Assembly: GCF_017853185.1 (NCBI RefSeq)
Contig: NZ_JAFMJZ010000004.1
Coordinates: 1-56,990 of the forward strand
Source of the DNA: Mycolicibacterium sp.
Lineage (GTDB): Bacteria > Actinomycetota > Actinomycetes > Mycobacteriales > Mycobacteriaceae
DNA: 56,990 nucleotides
Direction: 5' to 3'
A model generated the notes under the pieces. It saw only the letters and a list, made by a program, of their open reading frames with translations, had not been told where the DNA came from and did not search any database. Every line of letters begins with the position of its first letter. Position 1 is the stretch's first letter. The translations under genes were made by a program, and so were the position numbers. This document shows positions 21,415 to 29,155 of the stretch, one piece after another.

Positions 21415-21898
21415 CCAATCGGATCTCGACGCAGTGGCCCGCCAACTCGGCCGTGAGCCGCGCGGTGTGCTCGAGATCGCCTACCGCTGCCCCAACGGGG
21501 AACCTGCCGTGGTGAAGACCGCTCCCCGGCTGCCCGACGGCACGCCGTTCCCGACGCTGTACTACCTCACCCATCCGGCACTGACGGCCGCGGCGAGCCG
21601 GCTGGAGTCCGACGGCGTGATGCGGGCGATGACCGAGCGGCTGCAGTCGGATCCGGAGGTGGCGGAGATCTACCGCCGGGCTCACGAGTCCTATCTCGCC
21701 GAGCGCGACGCCGTCGAATCGCTGGGCACGACCTTTTCCGGCGGGGGAATGCCCGACCGGGTCAAGTGTCTGCACGTGCTGATGGCCCACGCGCTGGCCA
21801 AGGGGCGCGGCGTCAACCCGTTCGGCGACGAGGCGCTCGCGATGATCGCCGCTGAACCGGGAATGGCCGGGATCCTGCTGCCCCAGGAATGGACATGA
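21407..21898 (+). CDS. DUF501 protein (Rv1025-like)
   Basis: This 163-residue cytoplasmic protein matches the DUF501 family, which is conserved next to eno and ppx across actinobacteria but has no established function. Recognisable segments are VARQLGREPRGVLEIAYRCP near the start, FPTLYYLTHP in the middle and MPDRVKCLHVLMAHALA with a conserved Cys-Leu-His, followed by GVNPFGDEAL. The GTG at 21407 is chosen because it gives the family N-terminus; it overlaps the preceding stop by 8 bp. The ppx2 ATG overlaps its end. Confidence 0.9.
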   Translation: MVDQSDLDAVARQLGREPRGVLEIAYRCPNGEPAVVKTAPRLPDGTPFPTLYYLTHPALTAAASRLESDGVMRAMTERLQSDPEVAEIYRRAHESYLAERDAVESLGTTFSGGGMPDRVKCLHVLMAHALAKGRGVNPFGDEALAMIAAEPGMAGILLPQEWT

Positions 21899-22857
21899 GC
21901 ATGGACATGAGCGCGCACGTGGACCGGGTCGCGGCGATCGACTGCGGCACCAACTCGATCCGGCTGCTGATCGCCGACCGGGAGGGCGGCCGGCTGCGCG
22001 ACCTGCACCGCGAGATGCGGATCGTCCGGCTCGGCCAGGGCGTCGATGCCACGGGGGAGTTCGCACCGGATGCCCTGGCACGCACCAGGGCGGCGCTGGT
22101 CGACTATGCCGAACTGCTGCGCCGGTATCAGGTGCGCAAGGTCCGGATGGTGGCGACGTCGGCGACCCGCGACGCCGCCAACCGGGACGACTTCTTCGCC
22201 ATGACCGCCACGGTCCTCGGTTCGGCGGTGCCCGGAGCGGTCGCGGAGGTGATCACCGGATCGGAGGAGGCCGCGCTGTCCTTCGCGGGCGCGGTCGGTG
22301 AATTGGATTCTGCCGCAGGACCGTTCGTCGTTGTCGATCTCGGTGGCGGATCCACCGAGGTGGTTCTCGGTGACTCCGCCGGCGTGCAGGCCTCCTACTC
22401 GGCTGACATCGGATGCGTCCGGATGACAGAACGCTGCCTGCACTCCGATCCGCCGACGGAGGCGGAGGTGGCGGAGGCTCGCGAGGTGGTCCGTGCGCGA
22501 CTCGGTGAGGCGCTGCGGGTGGTCCCGGTCGAGCGCGCCCGCACCTGGGTCGGCCTGGCCGGGACGTTCACCACCATCGCCGCTCTGGCGCACCGGCTTC
22601 CGGCTTACGACTCCGAGGTGATCCACCTGTCCCGGGTCTCGTTCGCCGACCTCCTGGCGGTCTGCGAACAACTGATCACGATGACCCGCGAACAGCGGGC
22701 GGCGCTGGGGCCGATGCACGAGGGCCGGGTGGACGTCATCGGCGGCGGGGCGATCGTCGTCCAGGAACTGGCGGACCAACTCGGCGAGCGAGCCGGGATC
22801 GACGAGCTGGTGGTCAGCGAGCACGACATCCTGGACGGCATCGCGCTGTCGGTCTAG
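21889..22857 (+). CDS. ppx2: Exopolyphosphatase/guanosine pentaphosphate phosphohydrolase family (Ppx2-like)
   Basis: This is an actin-fold (ASKHA) phosphatase of the Ppx/GppA family, 322 residues. It has phosphate-1 motif AAIDCGTNSIRLL near residue 15, VATSATRDA, the ITGSEEAALSF loop, and DLGGGSTEVVLG near residue 150. Short family members of this type in M. tuberculosis (Rv1026) act on polyphosphate; the exact substrate is not visible. Four in-frame ATGs occur in the first 21 bp because ATGGACATGAGC is tandemly duplicated, so the true start could be 21889, 21895, 21901 or 21907. It ends the eno cluster before a terminator hairpin. Confidence 0.9.
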   Translation: MDMSMDMSAHVDRVAAIDCGTNSIRLLIADREGGRLRDLHREMRIVRLGQGVDATGEFAPDALARTRAALVDYAELLRRYQVRKVRMVATSATRDAANRDDFFAMTATVLGSAVPGAVAEVITGSEEAALSFAGAVGELDSAAGPFVVVDLGGGSTEVVLGDSAGVQASYSADIGCVRMTERCLHSDPPTEAEVAEAREVVRARLGEALRVVPVERARTWVGLAGTFTTIAALAHRLPAYDSEVIHLSRVSFADLLAVCEQLITMTREQRAALGPMHEGRVDVIGGGAIVVQELADQLGERAGIDELVVSEHDILDGIALSV

Positions 22858-22869
22858 CTCATTGCTGGC

Positions 22870-22908
22870 AAAAAAACTGAGGGCGCCGGGTATACCCGAC
22901 GCCCTCAG
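22870..22908 (-). terminator. Strong intrinsic terminator of the Cys-rich gene, bidirectional hairpin
   Basis: A stem of 13 pairs with one unpaired or mismatched position (arms CTGAGGGCGCCGGG and CCCGACGCCCTCAG, 22877-22908) has a TATA loop. On the minus strand it is followed by seven uridines (A7 at 22870-22876 on the plus strand). It lies just beyond the Cys-rich gene stop at 22925. On the plus strand it also lies 20 bp after ppx2, but without a clean U-tract. Confidence 0.85.
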
Positions 22909-22924
22909 TACTTCTGAACTTGGT

Positions 22925-23035
22925 TCAGAGCTTGATCTTGCAGCCGCTGCCGATGTTCTTGCAGTGCGCCTGGCTCTTGCAGGCGTTGCAACGACAAGTG
23001 CAGCCACCGGTGCGCTTGGTCTCGGGAATACGCAT
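22925..23035 (-). CDS. 36-residue Cys-rich small protein, metallothionein-like candidate
   Basis: An ORF of 36 codons has a well-placed ribosome-binding site (AAGGAG about 7 nt before ATG 23035) and ends 17 bp before a strong terminator. The product starts MRIPETKRTGG and has six cysteines at positions 12, 14, 16, 19, 25 and 32, plus His24, with CTCRCNAC as two overlapping CxC motifs and one CxxC. It is strongly basic. Dense CxC/CxxC spacing is typical of metallothioneins and other small metal-binding proteins, but the sequence is not one I recognise and does not resemble M. tuberculosis MymT beyond Cys content. Coding is supported by RBS, terminator and composition; function is inferred. Confidence 0.75.
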   Translation of the reverse strand: MRIPETKRTGGCTCRCNACKSQAHCKNIGSGCKIKL

Positions 23036-23088
23036 GTCACATCTCCTTCAGGCGGCCCACCGCGCGCGGGCTCAGCAACCAACGATAC

Positions 23089-23154
23089 TCAGTAACGGAG
23101 CAAACCGCGGCTGTTCACGACCGAGCGCATGTCGGCGTAGCCCTGGGTGGCCTC
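23089..23154 (-). pseudogene. 3' remnant of a second alcohol dehydrogenase gene
   Basis: These 66 bp encode the last 21 residues and stop of an alcohol dehydrogenase (QGYADM, RGLLRY end). By eye about 57 of 66 positions match the 3' end of the intact gene at 24367-24432. The rest of the copy is missing: the acyl-CoA dehydrogenase stop abuts it directly. The two copies therefore form direct repeats flanking the acyl-CoA dehydrogenase gene. It is likely to be a leftover of duplication and deletion. Confidence 0.82.
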
Positions 23155-24301
23155 ATGGCGTGTGCGTGGTGAGTCCGCGGGCGATCACCAATCGTTGGAT
23201 CTGGTTGGTGCCTTCGAAGATCTGGGTGATTTTGGCTTCGCGCATGTAGCGCTCGGCGCGATAGTCACGGGTGTAGCCCACTCCGCCGAGAACCTGGACC
23301 GCGTCGGTGGTGACTTTCATCGCTGCGTCAGTGGCGACGAGTTTGGCGATGCTGGCTTGCTGGGAGTACGGCAGGCCGGCATCTCGTCGCCGGGCGGCGT
23401 CGAGGTAGGTCGCCCGCGCGCTGGCGACCGCGGCCGCCATGTCGGCCAGCAAGAAGCCCAACCCCTGATGGTCGATGATCTTGCGGCCGAAGGTGGTGCG
23501 ATCGTTGGCATAGGCGCAGGCGTCGTCAAGCGCTGCCTGCGCGATCCCGACGGCGACCGCGGCGATGCCCAGCCGTCCCGAATCCAGTGCGCTGAAGGCG
23601 ATCTGGAGGCCCTGTCCTTCTGCTCCGATGCGGCGGTCGGCACCGATTTCGGCCTTGTCGTAAAACGCCGTGGTCGTCGGGACCGCGCACAGACCCATCT
23701 TCTCTTCGGGCTTGCCGAAACTCAGGCCCTCGATACCGGCCGGGATGAGGAAACACGAGATGCCCCGGGAGCCCTCGCCGGTGCGGGCGAACAGCGTGTA
23801 GAAATCGGCGCGCCCGCCGTGGGTGATCCAGGACTTCGAGCCGTTGATGACGTAACCGTCCGCCGTGGGTGTGGCGGCGCACCGCAGTGCCGCGGCATCC
23901 GAACCTGCCTGCGGCTCGGACAGGCTGTAGGCGCCGATCTGGGTGCCCGACAGCATGCCGGGCAGCCAGTTGCTTTTCTGCTCGTCATCACCGAAGGCCA
24001 GAAGCGCGTGGCAGGACAGCACGTGGACGCTGGTGGCAACGGCGACAGCGGCCCAACGCGCCGCGAGTTCCTCGAGCGCTTGGAGGTACACCTCGTATGA
24101 CTGGCCGCCGCCGCCCCATTCCTCCGGATACGGCAGGCTCAGCAGTCCGGCCTGACCCAGTTGGGCGAAGACGCCCTCAGGGTAGGTCTCGGTGCGTTCG
24201 TGCTCGTCGACGATGGGGGTGAGCAATTTGTCGGAGATGTCGCGGACCAACGCGATCAGATCCCCGGCATCGCCGTCCGGTAGGAGGCGATCAACGGCCA
24301 T
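23153..24301 (-). CDS. Acyl-CoA dehydrogenase (FadE family)
   Basis: This FAD-dependent acyl-CoA dehydrogenase (382 residues) introduces the alpha-beta double bond in beta-oxidation. It has AYSLSEPQAGSDAAALRC near residue 125 (FAD/substrate loop), GSKSWITHGG, RTTFGRKIIDHQGL and the C-terminal catalytic glutamate around residue 363 in QIFEGTNQIQR. The position of the Glu is that of short/medium-chain enzymes. The ATG at 24301 is used. It follows the alcohol dehydrogenase gene by 65 bp on the same strand and probably shares the P450 operon. Substrate chain length and the fadE number cannot be assigned. Confidence 0.92.
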   Translation of the reverse strand: MAVDRLLPDGDAGDLIALVRDISDKLLTPIVDEHERTETYPEGVFAQLGQAGLLSLPYPEEWGGGGQSYEVYLQALEELAARWAAVAVATSVHVLSCHALLAFGDDEQKSNWLPGMLSGTQIGAYSLSEPQAGSDAAALRCAATPTADGYVINGSKSWITHGGRADFYTLFARTGEGSRGISCFLIPAGIEGLSFGKPEEKMGLCAVPTTTAFYDKAEIGADRRIGAEGQGLQIAFSALDSGRLGIAAVAVGIAQAALDDACAYANDRTTFGRKIIDHQGLGFLLADMAAAVASARATYLDAARRRDAGLPYSQQASIAKLVATDAAMKVTTDAVQVLGGVGYTRDYRAERYMREAKITQIFEGTNQIQRLVIARGLTTHTP

Positions 24302-24366
24302 GACGAATCCCCCGTCGTGTCAGTGCAGCCAGTCCGTCGCCGAGAGTCTCTGCGGCGACGTGTTTC

Positions 24367-25473
24367 TCAGTAACGGATCAAACCGCGGATGTTCACGCCC
24401 GAGTGCATGTCGGCGTACCCCTGATTGACATCGTCGAGCGTGTACTCCCGGGTGATCAGTTCGTCGAGTTTGAGTTGGCCAGACTTGTGCAGATCCAGTA
24501 ACCGGGGGATGTCGCGTCGCGGGTTCGACGATCCGAACAGCGATCCGCGCACCTGCTTCTCGTACAACGTCAGGTCGAACAGCGACATGTCGACCGTCAT
24601 ATCGGTCGGATGCGGGATGGCCGTCATGACGACCCGGCCCCGCTTGCCGACCAGGCTCAGCCCCTGCGCGACGTAGGCGCCCTCGGCGGAGTCGGTGGTC
24701 ACCACGCAGACGTCGGCCATCGCCCCGCGGGTCAGGTCGGCGACCAGCGCCTGGGCCTCCTCAAGAGTCGCCGCGGTGTGGGTCGCGCCGAACTCCAGTG
24801 ACTTGGTTCGCTTGAACTCGACCGGGTCCAGGGCGACGATCACCCGGGCACCGGCGATGCGCGCGCCCTGGATGGCGTTCATGCCGATGCCGCCGACACC
24901 CATCACGACCACGGCGTCGCCGTCGTGCACCTCGCCGGTGCGCACCACGCTGCCGTAGCCGGTGGTGACGCCGCAGCCGACGAGGGCCGCGGTGTCGAGC
25001 GGAATGTCGTTGTCGATCTTGACGATCGAGGCCTCGGGCACCACGGTGTACTCGGAAAACGTTCCCAGCACACACATCTGACCCAACCCCTGCCCGCGGG
25101 CGTGGAACCGGAACGTTCCGTCGAGCTGAGGTCCGGCGATGATCGCCGCGCCCAGCACGCACAGATTGCTCATGCCGCGGGTGCACGGCTCGCACCGGCC
25201 GCAGGCCGGGATGAAGCTGAGCACCACATGGTCGCCCTCGGCGACCTCGGTCACCCCGGGGCCGACCTCCACCACCACGCCGGCGCCCTCGTGGCCGCCG
25301 ACCACGGGCAACTGCATCGGCATGTCACCGGTGATCAGATGGTCATCGGAGTGGCACAACCCGCTCGCGGTCAGCTTGACCATGACCTCGTGGGCCTTGG
25401 GCCCGTCGAGCTCGACCTCCTCGACCTCCCACTTCTCGCCCAGGCCCCACAGCACGCCGGCTTTCGTCTTCAC
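24367..25473 (-). CDS. Zinc alcohol dehydrogenase, NDMA-dependent (nicotinoprotein) type
   Basis: This is a medium-chain zinc alcohol dehydrogenase of 368 residues resembling M. tuberculosis AdhD/AdhB. Catalytic zinc ligands Cys40 (ASGLCHSDDH) and His61 (GGHEGAG) and the structural zinc cysteines 91, 94, 97 and 105 are all present, with the Rossmann motif VMGVGGIGMNAIQGA. From overall sequence it appears to belong to the NDMA-dependent group (TIGR03989 type), whose tightly bound NAD is reoxidised through mycofactocin rather than by exchange; this assignment is from memory. The GTG start at 25473 is 4 bp after the P450 stop, so the alcohol product of the P450 is a likely substrate. Confidence 0.9.
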   Translation of the reverse strand: MKTKAGVLWGLGEKWEVEEVELDGPKAHEVMVKLTASGLCHSDDHLITGDMPMQLPVVGGHEGAGVVVEVGPGVTEVAEGDHVVLSFIPACGRCEPCTRGMSNLCVLGAAIIAGPQLDGTFRFHARGQGLGQMCVLGTFSEYTVVPEASIVKIDNDIPLDTAALVGCGVTTGYGSVVRTGEVHDGDAVVVMGVGGIGMNAIQGARIAGARVIVALDPVEFKRTKSLEFGATHTAATLEEAQALVADLTRGAMADVCVVTTDSAEGAYVAQGLSLVGKRGRVVMTAIPHPTDMTVDMSLFDLTLYEKQVRGSLFGSSNPRRDIPRLLDLHKSGQLKLDELITREYTLDDVNQGYADMHSGVNIRGLIRY

Positions 25474-25477
25474 GCGT

Positions 25478-26755
25478 TCAGCCCTTCTTCTCGGGGGTCC
25501 AGGTGGCCGGCAGCCGGTTGATGCCGTTGATGAAGTTGGCGATCTGGAACTCCGGTTCCGGTGCGGAGATGTCCGGGATCCGGGTGTAGACCTCGGTCAG
25601 CAGCGAGCGCAGCATGGTCCGGGCCAGTGCCCCGCCGAGGCAGAAGTGCGGTCCGCCGCCGCCGAAGGCGATGTGCGGGTTGGGGTTCCGCATGATGTCG
25701 AACTTGAACGGATTCTCGAAGACGGCCTCGTCGCGGTTTCCGGAGATGTACCAGAGCACGACCTTGTCGCCGGCCTTGATCTCCGAACCGTTGACCGTGA
25801 CGTCCTGGGTGGCGGTGCGCCGCATGTGCAGCAACGGGGACGCCCAACGCAGCACCTCCTCGACGGCTGTGTCGATCCGGCCTTCGACGTCCTCGACGAG
25901 GAGAGCCTTCTGGTCCGGGAACCGCGAGAAGGCGTAGATGGCCTGCGCCGAGGCATGCCGGGTGGTGTCGTTGGAGGCCACCGCGAGCAGCACGAAGAAC
26001 GCCTTGAGTTCGTCGTCGGTCATCTTCTTGCCGTCGAACTCCGCCTGCACCATCCAGGTCAGCAGATCCTCGCCCGGGTTGGCGCGACGCTCGGGGATCA
26101 GTTCGGCGGCCACCGCGTGCAGGTCCATCACCGCGCCCATGAACAGTTCCAGCTCGCTCTGATCGCCGCGGACCCGCGGGTCGGTCCAGCCCAGCAGCCG
26201 CTGGGCCGCGTTGGTGGCCTTGTCCCGGATCTCGCCCTCGGGCAGGCCGAAGAAGCTGCCGAAGATACGGGCGGGGAGCTTCACCGACACCAGTTCGACG
26301 AAGTCGCCCTCACCCAGATGGGCCATCTCGCTGACCAGGTCGCGGGCGTGTTCGCGGATCCAGCCCTCAAGCCGGCGCATGTTCTTGGGCTTGAACGCGT
26401 CCATGGTGATACCGCGCAGCTGGGCGTGCCGGGGGGCGTCCATCGCGATGAACGACTGCGCCACCTCCCTGGCTTCGGGGGCGAAATCCTCCATGGTGAT
26501 GCCCTCGGCCGAGGAGAAGATCTCCGGATGGCGGCTCGCGTAGCGGATGTCCTCCTGGGTGGTCAGCGACCAGAAGCCCTTGACGTTCAGTTCCGGCGGC
26601 AGCAGGTCGGACTCGGCTGGCCGGCTCCACGGCACCGGGTTCTCCTTGCGGAGCACCGCGAAGGCCTTGTCACGCTCGTCGGGATGCTGCGCCCAGAACG
26701 CGCGGGCGCTCAGGTCGATGTCGCCGTGGGTGGTCTCAGGCAAAGCGGTGGTCAT
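25478..26755 (-). CDS. Cytochrome P450
   Basis: This is a soluble bacterial P450 of 425 residues. The haem-binding loop is FGGGGPHFCLG with Cys372, the I-helix oxygen-activation segment is AVASNDTTRHA, and the ExxR motif is EEVLRW. The haem loop FGGGGPHFCLG resembles that of mycobacterial sterol and lipid hydroxylases (CYP124/125/142), but the overall family is not certain, so no CYP number is given. It is the promoter-proximal gene of the leftward P450-alcohol dehydrogenase-acyl-CoA dehydrogenase operon. A 3Fe-4S ferredoxin 2.1 kb away (28862-29053) is a possible electron donor. The ATG at 26755 is the start. Confidence 0.93.
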   Translation of the reverse strand: MTTALPETTHGDIDLSARAFWAQHPDERDKAFAVLRKENPVPWSRPAESDLLPPELNVKGFWSLTTQEDIRYASRHPEIFSSAEGITMEDFAPEAREVAQSFIAMDAPRHAQLRGITMDAFKPKNMRRLEGWIREHARDLVSEMAHLGEGDFVELVSVKLPARIFGSFFGLPEGEIRDKATNAAQRLLGWTDPRVRGDQSELELFMGAVMDLHAVAAELIPERRANPGEDLLTWMVQAEFDGKKMTDDELKAFFVLLAVASNDTTRHASAQAIYAFSRFPDQKALLVEDVEGRIDTAVEEVLRWASPLLHMRRTATQDVTVNGSEIKAGDKVVLWYISGNRDEAVFENPFKFDIMRNPNPHIAFGGGGPHFCLGGALARTMLRSLLTEVYTRIPDISAPEPEFQIANFINGINRLPATWTPEKKG

Positions 26756-26836
26756 GGCGGTCCTGTCCTCGTGTGGTGCGCGTCACCCCATGCTCACCGG
26801 GACGGCGCCGGCGGTGGGGTGTCATAGGTGCCAATT

Positions 26837-26856
26837 ACTGGCCTGCACGGGCCAGT
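26837..26856. promoter_or_regulatory. Dyad between the kinase stop and the P450 operon
   Basis: ACTGGCC (26837-26843) and GGCCAGT (26850-26856) form a perfect 7-bp dyad with a 6-nt centre. It lies 6 bp downstream of the histidine-kinase stop and 82 bp upstream of the P450 start. It could be a transcription terminator for the kinase or an operator controlling the P450 operon. Sequence alone does not decide. Confidence 0.35.
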
Positions 26857-26862
26857 CTGATG

Positions 26863-28158
26863 TCAGCCGAGCGGGGTCCGGAAGGTGGCGACCAGGCCGC
26901 CGCCATCGCGGGCCGCGAAATCGACCCGGCCCTCCATCGCCTCGGCGATCTGCTGGATGATCCACAGCCCGAGACCGGCGGTGCCGCGTTTGTCGCCGGC
27001 GCTGACGTACTTCGCCGTCAGCCGGCCCAGGCTCTCGGCCGGGATGCCCGGTCCGCGGTCGGCGATCGCCACCACCAGGTCGCCGCCCTCGCGCCGGCAG
27101 GTCACCTCCACCGCATCGCCGTGGCCGTGGCGGGCCGCGTTCTCCAGCAGGTTGGTCAGCACCCGGCGCAGGCCCTGGGCGTTGACGGCCACATCCTCGA
27201 TGCCGGCTCCGGCCTGAAGTCGCAGCCGTGCCGGGGAGAGGCCGACCGCGTCGGCCGCCCCGACCACCACCTCGGCGACGTCGACGTGCTGGATGCGGCC
27301 GGTCGAGAAGGTGGGGCGCCGGCTGAGCGCAACGTCGGACAGCGCGTCGATCATGTCGGCGAGGTGATCGACATGCCTGGCGGCCAGTTGCAGGCTGGCG
27401 TCGCGGTCGGCGGCAGGCAGTTGGCCTGCGGTCACCGCACCCATGAGTGCCTCCAATGAGGCGATGGGAGTGCGGAATTCGTGCACCAGCACCTGTAGGC
27501 CGTCCTGCTGGGATTGATATGACTGCAGCAGCCGGGTCCGGAGGTCACGTTCCTCCTCGGCGGCGGCGTGTTCGGCCTCCGCCTCCACCAGGGCGCGGAC
27601 CCGGGACCGTTGTTCGCGTTCGGCCAGTGCGGAAAGGCCGGCGCTCATGATGGCCACGAACACCAGGTACAGCGCCGACCACCCGGCCTGCAGCCAAGGT
27701 GATAGCGCCTGGGGGGCCGTTGTCGAAGTGGTGATCGCGACGACGACGTAAGCGGCGCTCAACAGCGCGGCCAGAACCAGCGTTTCGGTGAAGGACAGCC
27801 GCGCGGCCGAGGCGATCACCGCGAGCACCAGCACGACACTCACCGGGCTGTGTACTCCGCCGGTGAGCGCGATCAGCGTCAGCGTGAAGACGCTGTCGAC
27901 GGCGCTGACCGCCCAGGCGAACCGGGTGCGACGGACTTCCGCGCCCGGATTGATCAGCAGCACAAGGGAATACGCCATCGCCGCCGCCAGCACCACGGCG
28001 GAGACGACGAGGTGGTGGCGCAGCCAATCCGGCCCGATCGCGAGCAGGAGTCCGATCGAGGCCACCACCGCGGTCCGCACCGCGACCACGGTGCGCGCCA
28101 GACCGTAGTCGTCGGCGTCGATAGCGCCGGCGCCGACATCAGGGGAGAGCCGTCTCAC
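26863..28158 (-). CDS. Membrane sensor histidine kinase
   Basis: This is a two-component sensor of 431 residues. The first 170 residues contain about five hydrophobic segments (for example TAVVASIGLLLAIG and LVVSAVVLAAAMAYSLVLL) with no large external loop, so the stimulus is probably sensed in or at the membrane. A coiled linker rich in Ala/Glu leads to the H-box HEFRTPIASLEAL with His226, then N-box NLLENAARHG and G-boxes DRGPGIP and GTAGLGLWI. The H-box is of the HisKA type. The GTG start at 28158 lies 36 bp from the divergent response-regulator start, which is the obvious partner. Sensed signal unknown. Confidence 0.9.
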   Translation of the reverse strand: MRRLSPDVGAGAIDADDYGLARTVVAVRTAVVASIGLLLAIGPDWLRHHLVVSAVVLAAAMAYSLVLLINPGAEVRRTRFAWAVSAVDSVFTLTLIALTGGVHSPVSVVLVLAVIASAARLSFTETLVLAALLSAAYVVVAITTSTTAPQALSPWLQAGWSALYLVFVAIMSAGLSALAEREQRSRVRALVEAEAEHAAAEEERDLRTRLLQSYQSQQDGLQVLVHEFRTPIASLEALMGAVTAGQLPAADRDASLQLAARHVDHLADMIDALSDVALSRRPTFSTGRIQHVDVAEVVVGAADAVGLSPARLRLQAGAGIEDVAVNAQGLRRVLTNLLENAARHGHGDAVEVTCRREGGDLVVAIADRGPGIPAESLGRLTAKYVSAGDKRGTAGLGLWIIQQIAEAMEGRVDFAARDGGGLVATFRTPLG

Positions 28159-28194
28159 CGCTGCGACCCTAGGGGCCGGGATAGCATCGCGGCA

Positions 28195-28869
28195 ATGAAT
28201 GCCATCCCCGGCGGTAAGCAGATCGTGGTCGTCATCGTCGACGACCACGAACTCTTCGCGCAGGGACTGGCGCTGCTGCTCGGCCGGGAGTGGGGCGGAT
28301 TGTTCACCGTCGGCGGGCAGACCACCCGGGTCGAGGAGGCCGCCGATCTGGTCGCCCGGTGCGACGCCGACGTGGCGATCGTCGATCTGTCCATGCCCCC
28401 GCTGGGTGGGGTGGCGGCCATCCGGCACATCAAGGCTCGCCATCCGCGGACCCGGATCCTGGCGCTGTCCGGCACTGACGACGTGGGTCTGGCCGAGGAG
28501 GCGCTGCGGGCCGGGGCGGACGGCTTTCTGCCTAAAACGGCTCGGCCGGAGGCGCTCGCCGGGCCGCTGTGGACGATCGCCGAGGGAGTGCGGGTGGTGG
28601 ACGGCGCCGTGCTCGACGCGCTGCTGAGCACCACCCGCCGACGCCCCGAACTGTTGGACCGGCTTTCCGCCCAGGACCTCAAACTGTGGGGCCTGCTGGC
28701 CACCGGGATGGAGACGGCCGACCTGGCCGACCGGATGCTGGTGTCCGAACGCACCGCCAAACGGATGGTCGCGGCGCTGCTGAACAAACTGGGCGTGACC
28801 AACCGGGTCGCCGCCGCGGCCATGGCCGGCCGGTACGGGCTGCTCGACGCGCCCGAACGGCTCAGCTGA
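28195..28869 (+). CDS. NarL/LuxR-type response regulator
   Basis: This 224-residue regulator has a receiver domain with acidic pocket VDDHELF, phosphoacceptor Asp64 in VAIVDLSMPPLGG and the conserved Lys in FLPKTARPE. The C-terminal domain is a LuxR-like helix-turn-helix (ETADLADRMLVSERTAKRMV), though it departs from the usual SNKEIA consensus. It is divergent from the histidine kinase, with only 36 bp between the two start codons, so the promoters must overlap. The 3' end overlaps the convergent ferredoxin gene by 8 bp. Confidence 0.9.
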   Translation: MNAIPGGKQIVVVIVDDHELFAQGLALLLGREWGGLFTVGGQTTRVEEAADLVARCDADVAIVDLSMPPLGGVAAIRHIKARHPRTRILALSGTDDVGLAEEALRAGADGFLPKTARPEALAGPLWTIAEGVRVVDGAVLDALLSTTRRRPELLDRLSAQDLKLWGLLATGMETADLADRMLVSERTAKRMVAALLNKLGVTNRVAAAAMAGRYGLLDAPERLS

Positions 28870-29053
28870 CGGTGATCGCCAGGGCGGGGCACATCGCCGC
28901 CGCCCGCACCGCGCGGTCGCGTGCGGACTCCGGTGGTTCGGCGTCGAGGACCACCACCTGATCGGCGCCATCCGGCAGGTCGAACAATTCCGGTGCCGCC
29001 ATCAGGCACTGTCCGTGCCCCTCACACAAGCTGTAGTCGACACTGATGTGCAT
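28862..29053 (-). CDS. 3Fe-4S ferredoxin
   Basis: This is a 63-residue ferredoxin of the type that supplies electrons to actinobacterial P450s. Three cluster cysteines are visible: Cys10 and Cys16 in CEGHGQC and Cys55 in CPALAI. A histidine replaces the usual fourth Cys position (C-x2-H-x2-C), a substitution common in mycobacterial P450 ferredoxins. The start is ATG 29053 (MHISVDYSLC). It is not in the P450 operon but lies on the same strand with the two-component pair between them. Pairing with that P450 is plausible, not shown. Confidence 0.93.
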   Translation of the reverse strand: MHISVDYSLCEGHGQCLMAAPELFDLPDGADQVVVLDAEPPESARDRAVRAAAMCPALAITVS

Positions 29054-29155
29054 GCGCCCAGTATCTTCCCCGGTGTGCGGTTCGGCAGTGGACCGCCCGC
29101 GCCAGATGTGGCCTTTCCGGGCCAGCGGTACGGTTCTCCTGCCGAACTGCGGCGC

